In this document: one piece after another, positions 28,787 to 36,357 of the stretch
Layout of the letters: each line of letters starts with the position of its first letter
Position numbering within the stretch: position 1 is the stretch's first letter
Source: an uncultured Rhodospirillales bacterium
GTDB taxonomy: Bacteria; Pseudomonadota; Alphaproteobacteria; Reyranellales; Reyranellaceae
Length of the DNA: 38,145 nt
NCBI GenBank assembly: GCA_945957125.1
Contig: CAMFJT010000023.1
Span: forward strand, 1 to 38,145
Reading direction: 5' to 3'
The notes under the pieces: model-generated
Told to the model about the DNA's origin: nothing
Database searches by the model: none
Seen by the model: the letters and a program-made list of their open reading frames with translations, nothing else
Translations under genes and position numbers: made by a program

Positions 28787-29993
28787 GCGCGGCGATCGTC
28801 AGCTTGCCGCCAAGCAGCCGACGTGCGACGCGGCGGACGGCATCCTGATCGACCGCCTCGATACGCGACACGATCTCGGCATAGGGAAGCGGTCGGCCGT
28901 GGATCAGCAGGTGGCGCGCCGCCTGCTCGCAGCGCGCACCGCTCGACTCGAGCGCCATCAGCGTGCCGGCCTTGATCTGGTTGCGGGCGCGCACCAGCTC
29001 CTGCTCGGTGAGCGTGTCGGCCACGCCGACGAACTCCTCGCACACCGCGGGGACCAGCTCGGCGAGGTCGTCCTCGCCGGTGCCGGCGTAGATGCCGAAC
29101 AGCCCGCCGTCGGCATAGGCGGCGTTGAAGCAATGGATGCCGTAGACCAGGCCGCGCTCTTCCCGAATCCGCTGGAACAGGCGCGAGGACATGCCGCCGC
29201 CGAACAGGGTCGAGTAGATCACCGAGGCGTAGTAGTCGGGATCGCGGTAGCCGATGCCCTCGCAGCCGAGAACGAGATGGGCCTGCTCGAGCGTGCGGCT
29301 CTCGCGGCCGTCGCCGCCGACGTAGCTCAGCGGCTGGACCACCTGCGCATTCGCCGGGGTGCGGGGCACCGACGCGAAATGCTTCTCGGCCAGCTCGACG
29401 ATGCGGTCGTGCTCCACCCTGCCCGCCGCCGACAGCACCATGTTCGAGGCCGTGTAGTGGCGGGCGAGGAAGGCGAAGAGATCGTCGCGGCCGATCGCTT
29501 CGACCGAATCGGCGGTGCCGAGCACCGGACGACCGAGCGGCTGATCGGGCAGCGCGGTCTCCTGGAACTGGTCGAAGATCAGGTCGTCGGGCGTATCGAG
29601 CGCCTGGCCGATCTCCTGCAGGATGACGCCACGCTCGCGCTGAAGCTCGTCGGGATCGAACACCGAGTTGCGCAGGATGTCGGCCACCATCTCGACGCCG
29701 AGGGCCACGTCCTCCTTCAGCACCGAGGCGTGATAGGCGGTGATCTCCCGGCCGGTATAGGCGTTGAGGCTGCCGCCGACGTTCTCGATCTCCTCGGCGA
29801 TGGCGCGGGCCGAGCGCGTCCGCGTGCCCTTGAAGGCCATGTGCTCCAGCATATGCGCCATGCCGTTGAGCTCGGCCGATTCGTGACGCGTTCCGCAGGC
29901 GACCCAGATGCCGAGCGACGCCGATTCGACCTCCGGCATCTCGTCGACCGCGATCCGCAAGCCGTTGGCAAGTGTGGTGACCCTGACGCTCAT
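28728..29993 (-). CDS. M16-family zinc metallopeptidase (mitochondrial processing peptidase-like)
   Basis: A 421-residue M16 (pitrilysin-fold) peptidase similar to the beta subunit of mitochondrial processing peptidase. The inverted zinc motif is H47-M-L-E50-H51 (GMAHMLEHMAFKGT), and the third ligand is E127 in VILQEIGQ, 76 residues after H51. The second, inactive half carries LFGGGMSSRLFQRIREERGLVYGI, the conserved substrate-binding region. No signal peptide is seen, so it probably acts in the cytosol. The ATG at 29993 overlaps the thrC stop (ATGA), so it is translationally coupled to threonine synthase. This pairing occurs in many alphaproteobacteria but its purpose is unclear. The catalytic site is intact. 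Confidence 0.95.
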   Translation of the reverse strand: MSVRVTTLANGLRIAVDEMPEVESASLGIWVACGTRHESAELNGMAHMLEHMAFKGTRTRSARAIAEEIENVGGSLNAYTGREITAYHASVLKEDVALGVEMVADILRNSVFDPDELQRERGVILQEIGQALDTPDDLIFDQFQETALPDQPLGRPVLGTADSVEAIGRDDLFAFLARHYTASNMVLSAAGRVEHDRIVELAEKHFASVPRTPANAQVVQPLSYVGGDGRESRTLEQAHLVLGCEGIGYRDPDYYASVIYSTLFGGGMSSRLFQRIREERGLVYGIHCFNAAYADGGLFGIYAGTGEDDLAELVPAVCEEFVGVADTLTEQELVRARNQIKAGTLMALESSGARCEQAARHLLIHGRPLPYAEIVSRIEAVDQDAVRRVARRLLGGKLTIAALGPIDELESIEKIAARLAA

Positions 29994-31426
29994 GCCTTTG
30001 CCCTCGCTCGCTGCGGCGTGGTGCCCATGCGGTCCTCGATCAGCTCCTTCAACGCCTCGATGTCGTTCGGCAGCCCATCGGCCCGCTCGGTGCGCTCGAG
30101 CAGGTCGGCAAGGCGCGCCGGCAACGGCGGCCGCTCGCCCGTCGCCTTCTGCACGGCATCGGGAAACTTGGCCGGATGGGCGGTCGCCAGCACGACCATC
30201 GGCACCGACGGATCGCGCCGGTGCTGCTGCGCCACGGCGTAGCCGATGGCGCTGTGCGGATCGAGGGTCTCGCCGAACCGCCGGCGGCAGTCGGCGATCG
30301 CGGCCAGCGTGGCTTCGTCGTCGACGCGTCCGGCATCGAACAGCGCGCGCACGCCGCCCAGCGCATTGCCGCCGACCTTCAGCGTGCCAGTGCCGCGGAA
30401 CGTCGCCATCGCATCGGCGAGCGCCTTGCCGTCGCGGCCGTAGAGATCGAACAGCAGCCGCTCGAAGTTGCTCGAGATCTGGATGTCCATGCTGGGGCTG
30501 TAGGTCGGCACGACGCCCGACATCGTCATCGCCCCGCTCTCGAAGAAGCGCGGCAGGATGTCGTTGGTGTTGGAGGCGATCACGAAGTGATGGATCGGCA
30601 GGCCCATCTGCTTGGCGGCGTAGCCGGCATAGACGTTGCCGAAATTGCCGGTCGGCACGGCGAAGGCGACCGGCCGCTCTGGCGCGCCGAGCTTCAGGGC
30701 GGCCCAGAAGTAGTAGACGATCTGCGCCATCACGCGGGCGAAGTTGATCGAGTTCACCGCCGTCAGGGCATGCCGGTCGCGGAAGGCGAGATCGTTGAAG
30801 CACGCCTTGGCGAGGTCCTGGCAGTCGTCGAACGTGCCGTCGATCGCGACGTTGTGCACGTTAGGCGCCAGCACCGTGGTCATCTGCCGGCGCTGCACCT
30901 CGCTCACCCGGCCATGAGGATGGAGCATGAAGATGTCGATCGACTTGCGGTCGCGCACCGCCTCGATGGCGGCCGAGCCGGTATCGCCCGACGTCGCGCC
31001 GACGATTGTCGCGTGCTGGCTGCGTTGGCGCAGCGTGTGGTCGAGCATCAGCCCGAGGAGCTGCAGCGCCACGTCCTTGAAGGCCAGCGTCGGACCGTGG
31101 AACAGCTCGAGCAGATGCAGCCCGCTCTCTCCCAGCGGCTTCACCGGCGCCACGTCCGGCGTGTCGAACGAGGCATAGGCCTCGGCGATCAGACGGCGGA
31201 AGGTCGCCTCGTCGAACGCGGCACCGACGAACGGCCGCATGACGCGGAACGCGACCTCGCCGTATGGCTTGCCCCTGAGCGCGGCGATCTCGGCGGTGGA
31301 GAATTGCGGCCATTCCGCCGGCAGGTAGAGCCCGCCGTCACGCGCGAGGCCCGCGAGCATGACGTCTTCGAATCCGAGCGGCGCGGCGCTTCCCTGCGAG
31401 CCGTTCCGGGTGCTGATGTACTTCAT
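29990..31426 (-). CDS. thrC: Threonine synthase
   Basis: ThrC converts O-phosphohomoserine to threonine using PLP, the last step of threonine synthesis. The 478-residue protein is of the long, class I (proteobacterial/fungal) type. It starts MKYISTRNGS and carries the PLP lysine K117 in HGPTLAFKDVALQLLG. It also has ATSGDTGSAAIEA (phosphate loop), FAVPTGNFGNVYAGY and a C-terminal ALATAHPAKFPDAV-like stretch. The ATG at 31426 gives the family's normal N terminus; another ATG 27 bases upstream is possible. The start follows the DUF1272-like gene by 54 bp, and the stop overlaps the M16 peptidase gene. No other thr genes are in the window. Confidence 0.97.
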   Translation of the reverse strand: MKYISTRNGSQGSAAPLGFEDVMLAGLARDGGLYLPAEWPQFSTAEIAALRGKPYGEVAFRVMRPFVGAAFDEATFRRLIAEAYASFDTPDVAPVKPLGESGLHLLELFHGPTLAFKDVALQLLGLMLDHTLRQRSQHATIVGATSGDTGSAAIEAVRDRKSIDIFMLHPHGRVSEVQRRQMTTVLAPNVHNVAIDGTFDDCQDLAKACFNDLAFRDRHALTAVNSINFARVMAQIVYYFWAALKLGAPERPVAFAVPTGNFGNVYAGYAAKQMGLPIHHFVIASNTNDILPRFFESGAMTMSGVVPTYSPSMDIQISSNFERLLFDLYGRDGKALADAMATFRGTGTLKVGGNALGGVRALFDAGRVDDEATLAAIADCRRRFGETLDPHSAIGYAVAQQHRRDPSVPMVVLATAHPAKFPDAVQKATGERPPLPARLADLLERTERADGLPNDIEALKELIEDRMGTTPQRARAKA

Positions 31427-31480
31427 CGGGTCTTCGGCCTCATGGGAGCCCACACTCCCGTGGCGCTCTTCGTTGAATGG

Positions 31481-31732
31481 TCAGGCGACTTGCCTGCAGG
31501 CGGCATGGTCCTTCTTCACGCGTTTGGTCGAGGCCGGGTGCTTGGCCAGCATGCGCTCGGGACGGGTCGGCCGCTTCACGAGGTCACCGCCGCAGTTGGG
31601 ACAGAGACCGCCCAACCGTCCGTTCGCGCAATCTGCACAGAAAGTGCATTCATAGGTGCAGATCAGCGCGTCCGGCGCGCCGTTCGGCAGGTCCTTGTCA
31701 CAGCATTCGCAATTGGGGCGCAGGTCGAGCAT
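31481..31732 (-). CDS. Small cysteine-rich DUF1272-like protein
   Basis: An 83-residue protein. It begins MLDLRPNCECCDKDLPNG and contains C8, C10, C11, C25, C29, C32, C35, C44 and C47, enough for two zinc sites. The closing pair is CPNCGG, and the tail is basic. The pattern LRPNCE-CC-x-DLP...ICTYECTFC..C fits the DUF1272 family, whose function is unknown. The ATG at 31732 is preceded by AGAGGG at good spacing. It sits 54 bp before thrC on the same strand and could share its transcript, but a hairpin-like sequence at 31441-31462 lies between. No role in threonine synthesis should be assumed. Confidence 0.85.
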   Translation of the reverse strand: MLDLRPNCECCDKDLPNGAPDALICTYECTFCADCANGRLGGLCPNCGGDLVKRPTRPERMLAKHPASTKRVKKDHAACRQVA

Positions 31733-31812
31733 GGGGTCCCTCTTACGATGATGGGGCCGCGGGGTCAAAATGGCGCAAACCTCCGAGATGTCGTCGGTAT
31801 CGCCGTGACTGC

Positions 31813-31970
31813 TCAGAGGTCGATGTCGCGGCCTGTGTCCTGGTCGCGAGCGAGATCGACGCCGTCGAAGGGCGCCGACGCAAGCAGTGCCTCGAGGCCC
31901 GGAGCAGCCGGCTCTTCCAACTGTCGCTTCCGAACAAGACCTTCTCGTGCCTCGCGCCCGCGATTCTTTG
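31813..31970 (-). pseudogene. Relic of a Phd/YefM-type antitoxin gene (3' end only)
   Basis: Between the M32 peptidase stop and the DUF1272-like gene, one minus-strand frame is open and ends in TGA at 31815-31813. Its last residues read GLEALLASAPFDGVDLARD followed by QDTGRDIDL, which closely resembles the C-terminal tail of Phd/YefM antitoxins (LxxLLxxSPLxGVDLxRDxDxGRDIDL type, from memory). Further upstream AKNR and GREA resemble pieces of the antitoxin core, but the DNA-binding N terminus is absent. There is no ATG or GTG with a ribosome site, and no toxin frame follows. It is best read as a decayed remnant. The assignment is by eye and moderately uncertain. Confidence 0.45.
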
Positions 31971-32007
31971 CCCCTGAAGAGGATTCACGATTGGTCAGTG
32001 GATTTCC

Positions 32008-33510
32008 CTACGCCGCCAGATAGCGGCTTTCCAGGTGCGCCTTGAAGGCGGCGGTGCCGAGCGGTGCGCCGGTCGCCTCCGACAGGATGGTGTCGGTGTC
32101 GGCGACCGAGCCCTTGGCATGCACGTTGGCGCGCAGCCAGCCGAGCAAAGGGGCGAAGTCGCCCTTGCCGATCGATTCCATGAGGCCGGGCACCGACTTG
32201 CGCGCGGCGGCGAAGAGCTGGGCTGCCGCCAGAGCGCCCAGCGTATAGGTCGGGAAATAGCCCCATGCGCCGTCGGGCCAATGGATGTCCTGCATGCAGC
32301 CCACGGCATCGTCCGGCGGCACGATTCCCAGCAGCTCCTTCATGCCGTCGTTCCAGGCGCCGGGCAGGTCGGCCAGGGCCAGGTCGCCCGCCAGCACGGC
32401 CCGCTCGATGCGATAGCGCAGCATGATGTGCAGCGGATAGGTCACTTCGTCGGCATCGACGCGGATGAAGCCGGGCGCCACGCGAGTGTAGATCCGATGG
32501 ACGTTCTCGACCTCCCAGGCCGGCCCGCTCTTGCCGAAGGCGGCGCGCATGCGCGGCGTGGCGTAGGCGATGAAGGCATCGGAGCGGCAGGCCTGCATCT
32601 CCATCAGCAGAGACTGGCTCTCGTGGAGCACCATGCCGCGCGCATTGCCGACCGGCTGGCGCCGCCAGTCGCGCGGCAGGCCGGCCTCGTACAGCGCATG
32701 CCCCGTCTCGTGCAGCACGCCCATCAGGGCGCGGGCGAAATCCTTCTCGTCGTAGCGCGTGGTGATGCGTACGTCGTCGGCGGTCCCGCCCGTGAAGGGG
32801 TGCGCCGAGACGTCGAGCCGGCCGTGGCGGAAATCGAAGCCCAGGGTCTTCGCCATCTCCACGCCGAGCTGGCGCTGCGCCTCGACCGGGAACGGCCCGT
32901 CGAGCGGCAACACCGCACCCGCCGCCTTCTGGCGCTCCATGACCTCCTGCAGCATCGCCGGCAGGAAAGCCTCGAGCTCGGCGAACAGCGCGTCGATCCG
33001 CCGGCAACGCCCGCCCGGCTCGTACTCGTCGAGCAACGCGTCGTACAGCGACAGGCCGAGCGCGGCGGCCTTGGCCTCGCCGACGCGTTTGGTGATGGTC
33101 ACGACCTCCGTGAAGGTCGGCAGCAATGCCTTGTAGTCGCGGTTCTTCTTCGCCTCGCGCCAGGCCATCTCGCAGGCCGACGACGCGCGGGTGCGCGCCT
33201 CGACGAGGTCGGACGGCAAGGCGTTCTCGTGCGTCCAGGCATGGCGCATCTCGCGCAGGTTGGCGGCGCGCCAGGTGTCGAGCCCGCCCTTGCCCTCCTC
33301 GGCGCGCGACAGCAGGTCGGCCATGTCGGGCGCGACCATCATCTCGTGGCCGATCACGCCGAGCGTCGCGAGCTGGTCGGCTCGGTCCTCGCTCGCACCT
33401 TCCGGCATCATGGTCGAGCGGTCCCAGTTGAGGATCGCGCCGGCGCGGTTGACCGCGCTCATGCGCCCGAAGCGGCGCTCCAGCTCGGCGTAGGGATCGT
33501 TGGCGATCAT
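32008..33510 (-). CDS. M32-family carboxypeptidase (Taq carboxypeptidase type)
   Basis: A 500-residue zinc carboxypeptidase that removes C-terminal residues from peptides, presumably in the cytosol since no signal peptide is present. The zinc site is H267-E268-T-G-H271 (VLHETGHALYEAG), with the third ligand E297 in LHESQSLLMEM. Other M32 marks are ILNWDRSTMMPEGA near the N terminus, DVRITTRY, the family-specific IRVDADEVTYPLHIMLRY, and WPDGAWGYFPTYTLGALAAAQL. The length matches the family. The ATG at 33510 overlaps the SURF1 gene stop (ATGA), so it is expressed with the oxidase assembly genes although no link in function is known. It is the last gene of that run. Confidence 0.96.
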   Translation of the reverse strand: MIANDPYAELERRFGRMSAVNRAGAILNWDRSTMMPEGASEDRADQLATLGVIGHEMMVAPDMADLLSRAEEGKGGLDTWRAANLREMRHAWTHENALPSDLVEARTRASSACEMAWREAKKNRDYKALLPTFTEVVTITKRVGEAKAAALGLSLYDALLDEYEPGGRCRRIDALFAELEAFLPAMLQEVMERQKAAGAVLPLDGPFPVEAQRQLGVEMAKTLGFDFRHGRLDVSAHPFTGGTADDVRITTRYDEKDFARALMGVLHETGHALYEAGLPRDWRRQPVGNARGMVLHESQSLLMEMQACRSDAFIAYATPRMRAAFGKSGPAWEVENVHRIYTRVAPGFIRVDADEVTYPLHIMLRYRIERAVLAGDLALADLPGAWNDGMKELLGIVPPDDAVGCMQDIHWPDGAWGYFPTYTLGALAAAQLFAAARKSVPGLMESIGKGDFAPLLGWLRANVHAKGSVADTDTILSEATGAPLGTAAFKAHLESRYLAA

Positions 33511-34253
33511 GCTTTGCCCTTCGTGCGGCCGTTGATCGTGAGGCGGCCGTTCTCCCAGTGATAGGCGAGATAGACCCCCGCGCCCGCGAGCGCGATCAGG
33601 AACCAGGTGATCGCGTATTGCAGATGGTCGTCGGAAATGTTGAGCCGTGTCTGCCCGCCGAGCGGCAGGCCGCCGGGATTGGCCGTGGCGTCGGCTTCGA
33701 GGAAGAAGCTGTCGAGCGCCGGATCGGGTTGTCCGCCCGCCATCTTGCGCATCAACGGCACGTCGACATGGAACCAGAAATTCTGCGCCGGATCGTTGTC
33801 GGGCGCGAACTGGCGCTGGATCTGGCTGCGCCGCACGATGCCGACGACATCGACCTTGCCCGCGAGCTGACCCTCGGCGCGCTTGGCCGGATCCTTCTTG
33901 TTTGACGGAATCCAGCCGCGGTCGAACAGCACGATGACGCCGTCGTCGGTGCGCAGCGGCGTCACGACCTGCATGCCGACCTCGTTCTTGGGGTTGCGCG
34001 CGGCGAGGTAGAACTCCTTGTCGTGCAGGAAGCTGCCCGAAACCTTCACCCGCCCATACTCGAAGCGCAGCGGATCGCCTTTCAGCAGCGCGTCGAGAGT
34101 CAGCGGCGTCGCCGCCCGGTTGACGGCGATGCGATCGAGGATGTCGTGCTTCCAGGCTCGCCGCTCGATCTGCCAGAAGCCGAGCGACAGCGACAGCAGG
34201 AGGATCGGCAACATGATGATCGTGGGCCGCTTCAGCGGCCGGAGCTTCAGCAT
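33507..34253 (-). CDS. SURF1-family cytochrome oxidase assembly protein
   Basis: SURF1 helps insert heme a into subunit I of aa3-type cytochrome c oxidase. The 248-residue product has membrane segments near the two ends (about 11-27 and 214-232) flanking a periplasmic domain. The first carries LGFWQIERRAWKHDIL, with the conserved W-Q-x-x-R pattern. The second carries LQYAITWFLIALAGAGVY. Also visible are VTPLRTDDGVIVLFDRGWIPSNKKDP and the DNDPAQNFWFHVD region. The gene lies 7 bp after DUF983 and overlaps the M32 peptidase gene. Position in the cta run and topology make the assignment strong. Confidence 0.94.
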   Translation of the reverse strand: MLKLRPLKRPTIIMLPILLLSLSLGFWQIERRAWKHDILDRIAVNRAATPLTLDALLKGDPLRFEYGRVKVSGSFLHDKEFYLAARNPKNEVGMQVVTPLRTDDGVIVLFDRGWIPSNKKDPAKRAEGQLAGKVDVVGIVRRSQIQRQFAPDNDPAQNFWFHVDVPLMRKMAGGQPDPALDSFFLEADATANPGGLPLGGQTRLNISDDHLQYAITWFLIALAGAGVYLAYHWENGRLTINGRTKGKA

Positions 34254-34260
34254 CGCGGTA

Positions 34261-34623
34261 CTATTCCTCGAGCTCGGTCGAGCGATGGATGTACTGTTGT
34301 GCGATCAACCAGGCTTTGAGAAGGCGCAGTAGCCAGACCGCGCCGCCGAAGGTCAACGGCAGCCAGATCATTGCGTGCAGCCACCACGGCGGCTCGAAGC
34401 GGAACTCGACCCAGAACACCAGCCCCATCACGATCGCGCCGAGGCCGAGGATGACGAACACCGCCGGGCCGTCGCCCGCGTCGTTGCCGCGCAGGTCCAG
34501 ATCGCAGGCCGAGCAGCGATCGACCACCGTCAGGAGGCCACGGAACAGCCGGCCCTGACCGCAGCGAGGGCAGACGCCGCGCAGCGCGACGTCGATGGGA
34601 GATTGGCGTGGCCAGGTCGACAA
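34261..34623 (-). CDS. DUF983 zinc-ribbon membrane protein
   Basis: A 120-residue protein. An N-terminal zinc ribbon has C18/C21 in GVCPRCGQGRLF and C37/C40 in CSACDLDL. Two membrane segments follow (about 54-72 and 80-100). It matches DUF983, a family repeatedly found next to ctaE and SURF1 in alphaproteobacteria; its role is unknown, perhaps in oxidase assembly. No ATG fits: the start is TTG at 34623, with GGGGAGGG ahead of it at good spacing. A hairpin lies just upstream, between ctaE and this gene. Confidence 0.85.
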   Translation of the reverse strand: MSTWPRQSPIDVALRGVCPRCGQGRLFRGLLTVVDRCSACDLDLRGNDAGDGPAVFVILGLGAIVMGLVFWVEFRFEPPWWLHAMIWLPLTFGGAVWLLRLLKAWLIAQQYIHRSTELEE

Positions 34624-34647
34624 TGATGGGGCCCTCCCCAAAAGACG

Positions 34648-34673
34648 AACCGCCGGGGGACGCCCCGGCGGTT
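34648..34673 (-). terminator. Hairpin between ctaE and the DUF983 gene
   Basis: AACCGCCGGGG (34648-34658) and CCCCGGCGGTT (34663-34673) form a perfect 11-bp stem with a 4-base loop. On the minus strand, the direction of transcription, the stem is followed by CGTCTTTTGGGG, a short T-run. It lies 24 bp after the ctaE stop and 24 bp before the next start. It could terminate part of the transcripts or stabilise the ctaE 3' end. Full termination is not needed if DUF983 and SURF1 are read through. Confidence 0.6.
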
Positions 34674-34697
34674 CCAATCGTGGACGTTCTTGCCGCG

Positions 34698-35582
34698 TCA
34701 GTGATGGACGGCGACGGGCGCATTGCCGGCGCCCCACCAGTAGATGCAGAAGAACAGGAAGATCCAGACCACGTCGACGAAATGCCAGTACCAGGCCGCG
34801 GCCTCGAAGCCGAAATGCTGCTTTGGCGTGAACTGGCCCTTCATCGCTCGGAACAGGCATACCAGCAGGAATGTCGTTCCCACGAAGACGTGGAAGCCGT
34901 GGAAGCCCGTCGCCATGAAGAAGGTCGAGGTATAGATGTTGTCGCGGAAACCGAACGGAGCGTGCGCGTACTCGTAAAGCTGGATGGCGGTAAAGCAGGC
35001 ACCGAGCAGCACCGTCAGCAGCAGGCCGCGCACCGCGTCGCGGTTGTTGCCTTCGAGGATCGAATGGTGCGCCCATGTGACCGTCGTGCCCGAGAGCAGC
35101 AGGATCAGCGTGTTCATGAACGGCAGGTCGAACGGCGCGATGACGTAGGTGCCCTTGGGCGGCCACATCCCGCCGTTGGCCTCCGCCCTCACCGGCATCT
35201 CGGGCGAGGCAGGAAACAGCGCCGAGTCGAAGAAGGCCCAGAAGAAGGCGGCGAAGAACAGCACCTCCGAGGCGATGAACAGGATCATGCCGTAGCGCAG
35301 GCCGAGCTGGACCACAGCCGTGTGGTACTTGCGCGACTCGACGATGACGTCGCTCCACCACCAATACATGACGGCAAAGATCACCAGGAAGCCGGGAGCC
35401 ACGACCCACCAGTTCACCGCATGGATGATGCTCTCGACGCCCTTGCCGAGCATGTCGGGATGCATGCCGAGCGCGGCGCCCATGGCGAGCAGGAACGCGC
35501 CGAGCGACCCCAGCGCCGGCCACGGGCTGGGATCGACGAGATGATACGGATGATTTGGCCCGTGATGGCTATTGTCGGCCAT
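34698..35582 (-). CDS. ctaE: Cytochrome c oxidase subunit III
   Basis: Subunit III of the aa3-type oxidase, an inner-membrane protein that stabilises subunit I. The 294-residue product has seven hydrophobic segments. It begins with the mitochondrial-like HHPYHLVDPSPWP pattern (here NHPYHLVDPSPWPALGS). Other family marks are ILFIASEVLFFAAFFWAFF, with the conserved glutamate, SGTTVTWAHHSILEG and ATGFHGFHVFVGTTFL. It ends AAAWYWHFVDVVWIFLFFCIYWWG. The ATG at 35582 lies 5 bases after the ctaG stop. The close likeness to mitochondrial COX3 supports the alphaproteobacterial origin of the window. Confidence 0.98.
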   Translation of the reverse strand: MADNSHHGPNHPYHLVDPSPWPALGSLGAFLLAMGAALGMHPDMLGKGVESIIHAVNWWVVAPGFLVIFAVMYWWWSDVIVESRKYHTAVVQLGLRYGMILFIASEVLFFAAFFWAFFDSALFPASPEMPVRAEANGGMWPPKGTYVIAPFDLPFMNTLILLLSGTTVTWAHHSILEGNNRDAVRGLLLTVLLGACFTAIQLYEYAHAPFGFRDNIYTSTFFMATGFHGFHVFVGTTFLLVCLFRAMKGQFTPKQHFGFEAAAWYWHFVDVVWIFLFFCIYWWGAGNAPVAVHH

Positions 35583-35587
35583 TGTTC

Positions 35588-36193
35588 TCAGCCCCCTTTT
35601 CCAGTTCCGTTGGCGGGTGTTCCGCCGAGCAAGGTCTTGGCCCGCTCCGTCTTCGCCTCGTAGAAGGTGTACGACAGCGTGATGGTGCGGATATCGTCGT
35701 AGCGTCGGTCCTTCGCCATGTCGGCGTCGACGAAGAACACGACCGGCATGTCGACGGACTGGCCCGGCTGCAGGAGTTGCTCCGTGAAGCAGAAGCATTG
35801 CACCTTGTTGAACCAGCCGGCCGTACGCTCGGGTGTGACGTTGTAGGTCGCGGTACCGACGATCGGCCGCTGCGAGACGTTGGTGGCGCGGAAATGGACG
35901 AGCTTTTCCTCGCCAAGCTGCACCTTCACCTCCCGCTCCAGCGGCTCGAAACGCCACGACAGGTTGGGATCGACGTTGGAGTCGAGGCGCACGCGCACGG
36001 TGCGGTCGATGACCGGGCGTTCGCCATCCTGCGCCACCAGGGGCCTGCCGTTGAAGCCCGTTGCCTTGCAAAACGCCTCGTACAGGGGCACCGCGGCATA
36101 GGCGAGCCCCAGCATGCCGCCGACCAGGGCGACCAGGCGCCAGGCCACCCGGGCGTTGGGGTCACGGGCCTTGGAGTCGCGAGCGCCGGTCAC
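35588..36193 (-). CDS. ctaG: Cytochrome c oxidase assembly protein CtaG (Cox11 family)
   Basis: CtaG/Cox11 delivers copper to the CuB site of subunit I. The 201-residue protein has one membrane segment at about 17-36, then a periplasmic immunoglobulin-like domain. The copper-binding motif is CFCF (C133 and C135, in VQCFCFTEQLL), and a further conserved cysteine, C42, lies just after the membrane (YEAFCKATGFNG). Other family marks are ATYNVTPERTAGWFNK and LSYTFYEA. The start is GTG at 36193, overlapping the stop of the small upstream gene (GTGA); no ATG fits. All expected copper-site residues are present. Confidence 0.96.
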   Translation of the reverse strand: MTGARDSKARDPNARVAWRLVALVGGMLGLAYAAVPLYEAFCKATGFNGRPLVAQDGERPVIDRTVRVRLDSNVDPNLSWRFEPLEREVKVQLGEEKLVHFRATNVSQRPIVGTATYNVTPERTAGWFNKVQCFCFTEQLLQPGQSVDMPVVFFVDADMAKDRRYDDIRTITLSYTFYEAKTERAKTLLGGTPANGTGKGG

Positions 36194-36357
36194 AGTTTGC
36201 CCGTCATGGCGCCGCCGCCCATCCGCACGATGGTCAGCGCAAAGAAGATCGCGGCAACGGCCAGGAGGAAGAAGAACATGAAGACGTTCTTGCTCCGCTG
36301 CTGGCGATGCCGGTCGCTGTCGCGCGGGCGGCGATTGTCGTCGGCAGCCACGCTCAT
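36190..36357 (-). CDS. Small single-span membrane protein (CoxF-like)
   Basis: A 55-residue protein. It has a hydrophilic, Arg-rich N terminus (MSVAADDNRRPRDSDRHRQQ), one membrane segment at about 25-44 (NVFMFFFLLAVAAIFFALTIVRMG) and a short tail. Its ATG overlaps the ctaB stop (ATGA) and its TGA overlaps the ctaG GTG, so both ends are fixed by coupling. Small ORFs at this place between ctaB and ctaG are common in alphaproteobacteria and are often called CoxF or cytochrome oxidase assembly protein; the exact role is not established. It is too short for many gene finders. Confidence 0.82.
   Translation of the reverse strand: MSVAADDNRRPRDSDRHRQQRSKNVFMFFFLLAVAAIFFALTIVRMGGGAMTGKL

Noticed and set aside
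31441..31462. Imperfect 8-bp hairpin (CATGGGAG and CTCCCGTG) between the DUF1272-like gene and thrC
   Set aside because: One mismatched pair, no T-run and no leader peptide rich in Thr codons, so neither terminator nor attenuator can be supported.
31477..31977. A 166-codon plus-strand open frame across the DUF1272 gene and the antitoxin relic
   Set aside because: It is antisense to the cysteine-rich gene, has no ribosome site and has low-complexity Arg/Ser/Ala composition. It reads as a shadow frame.
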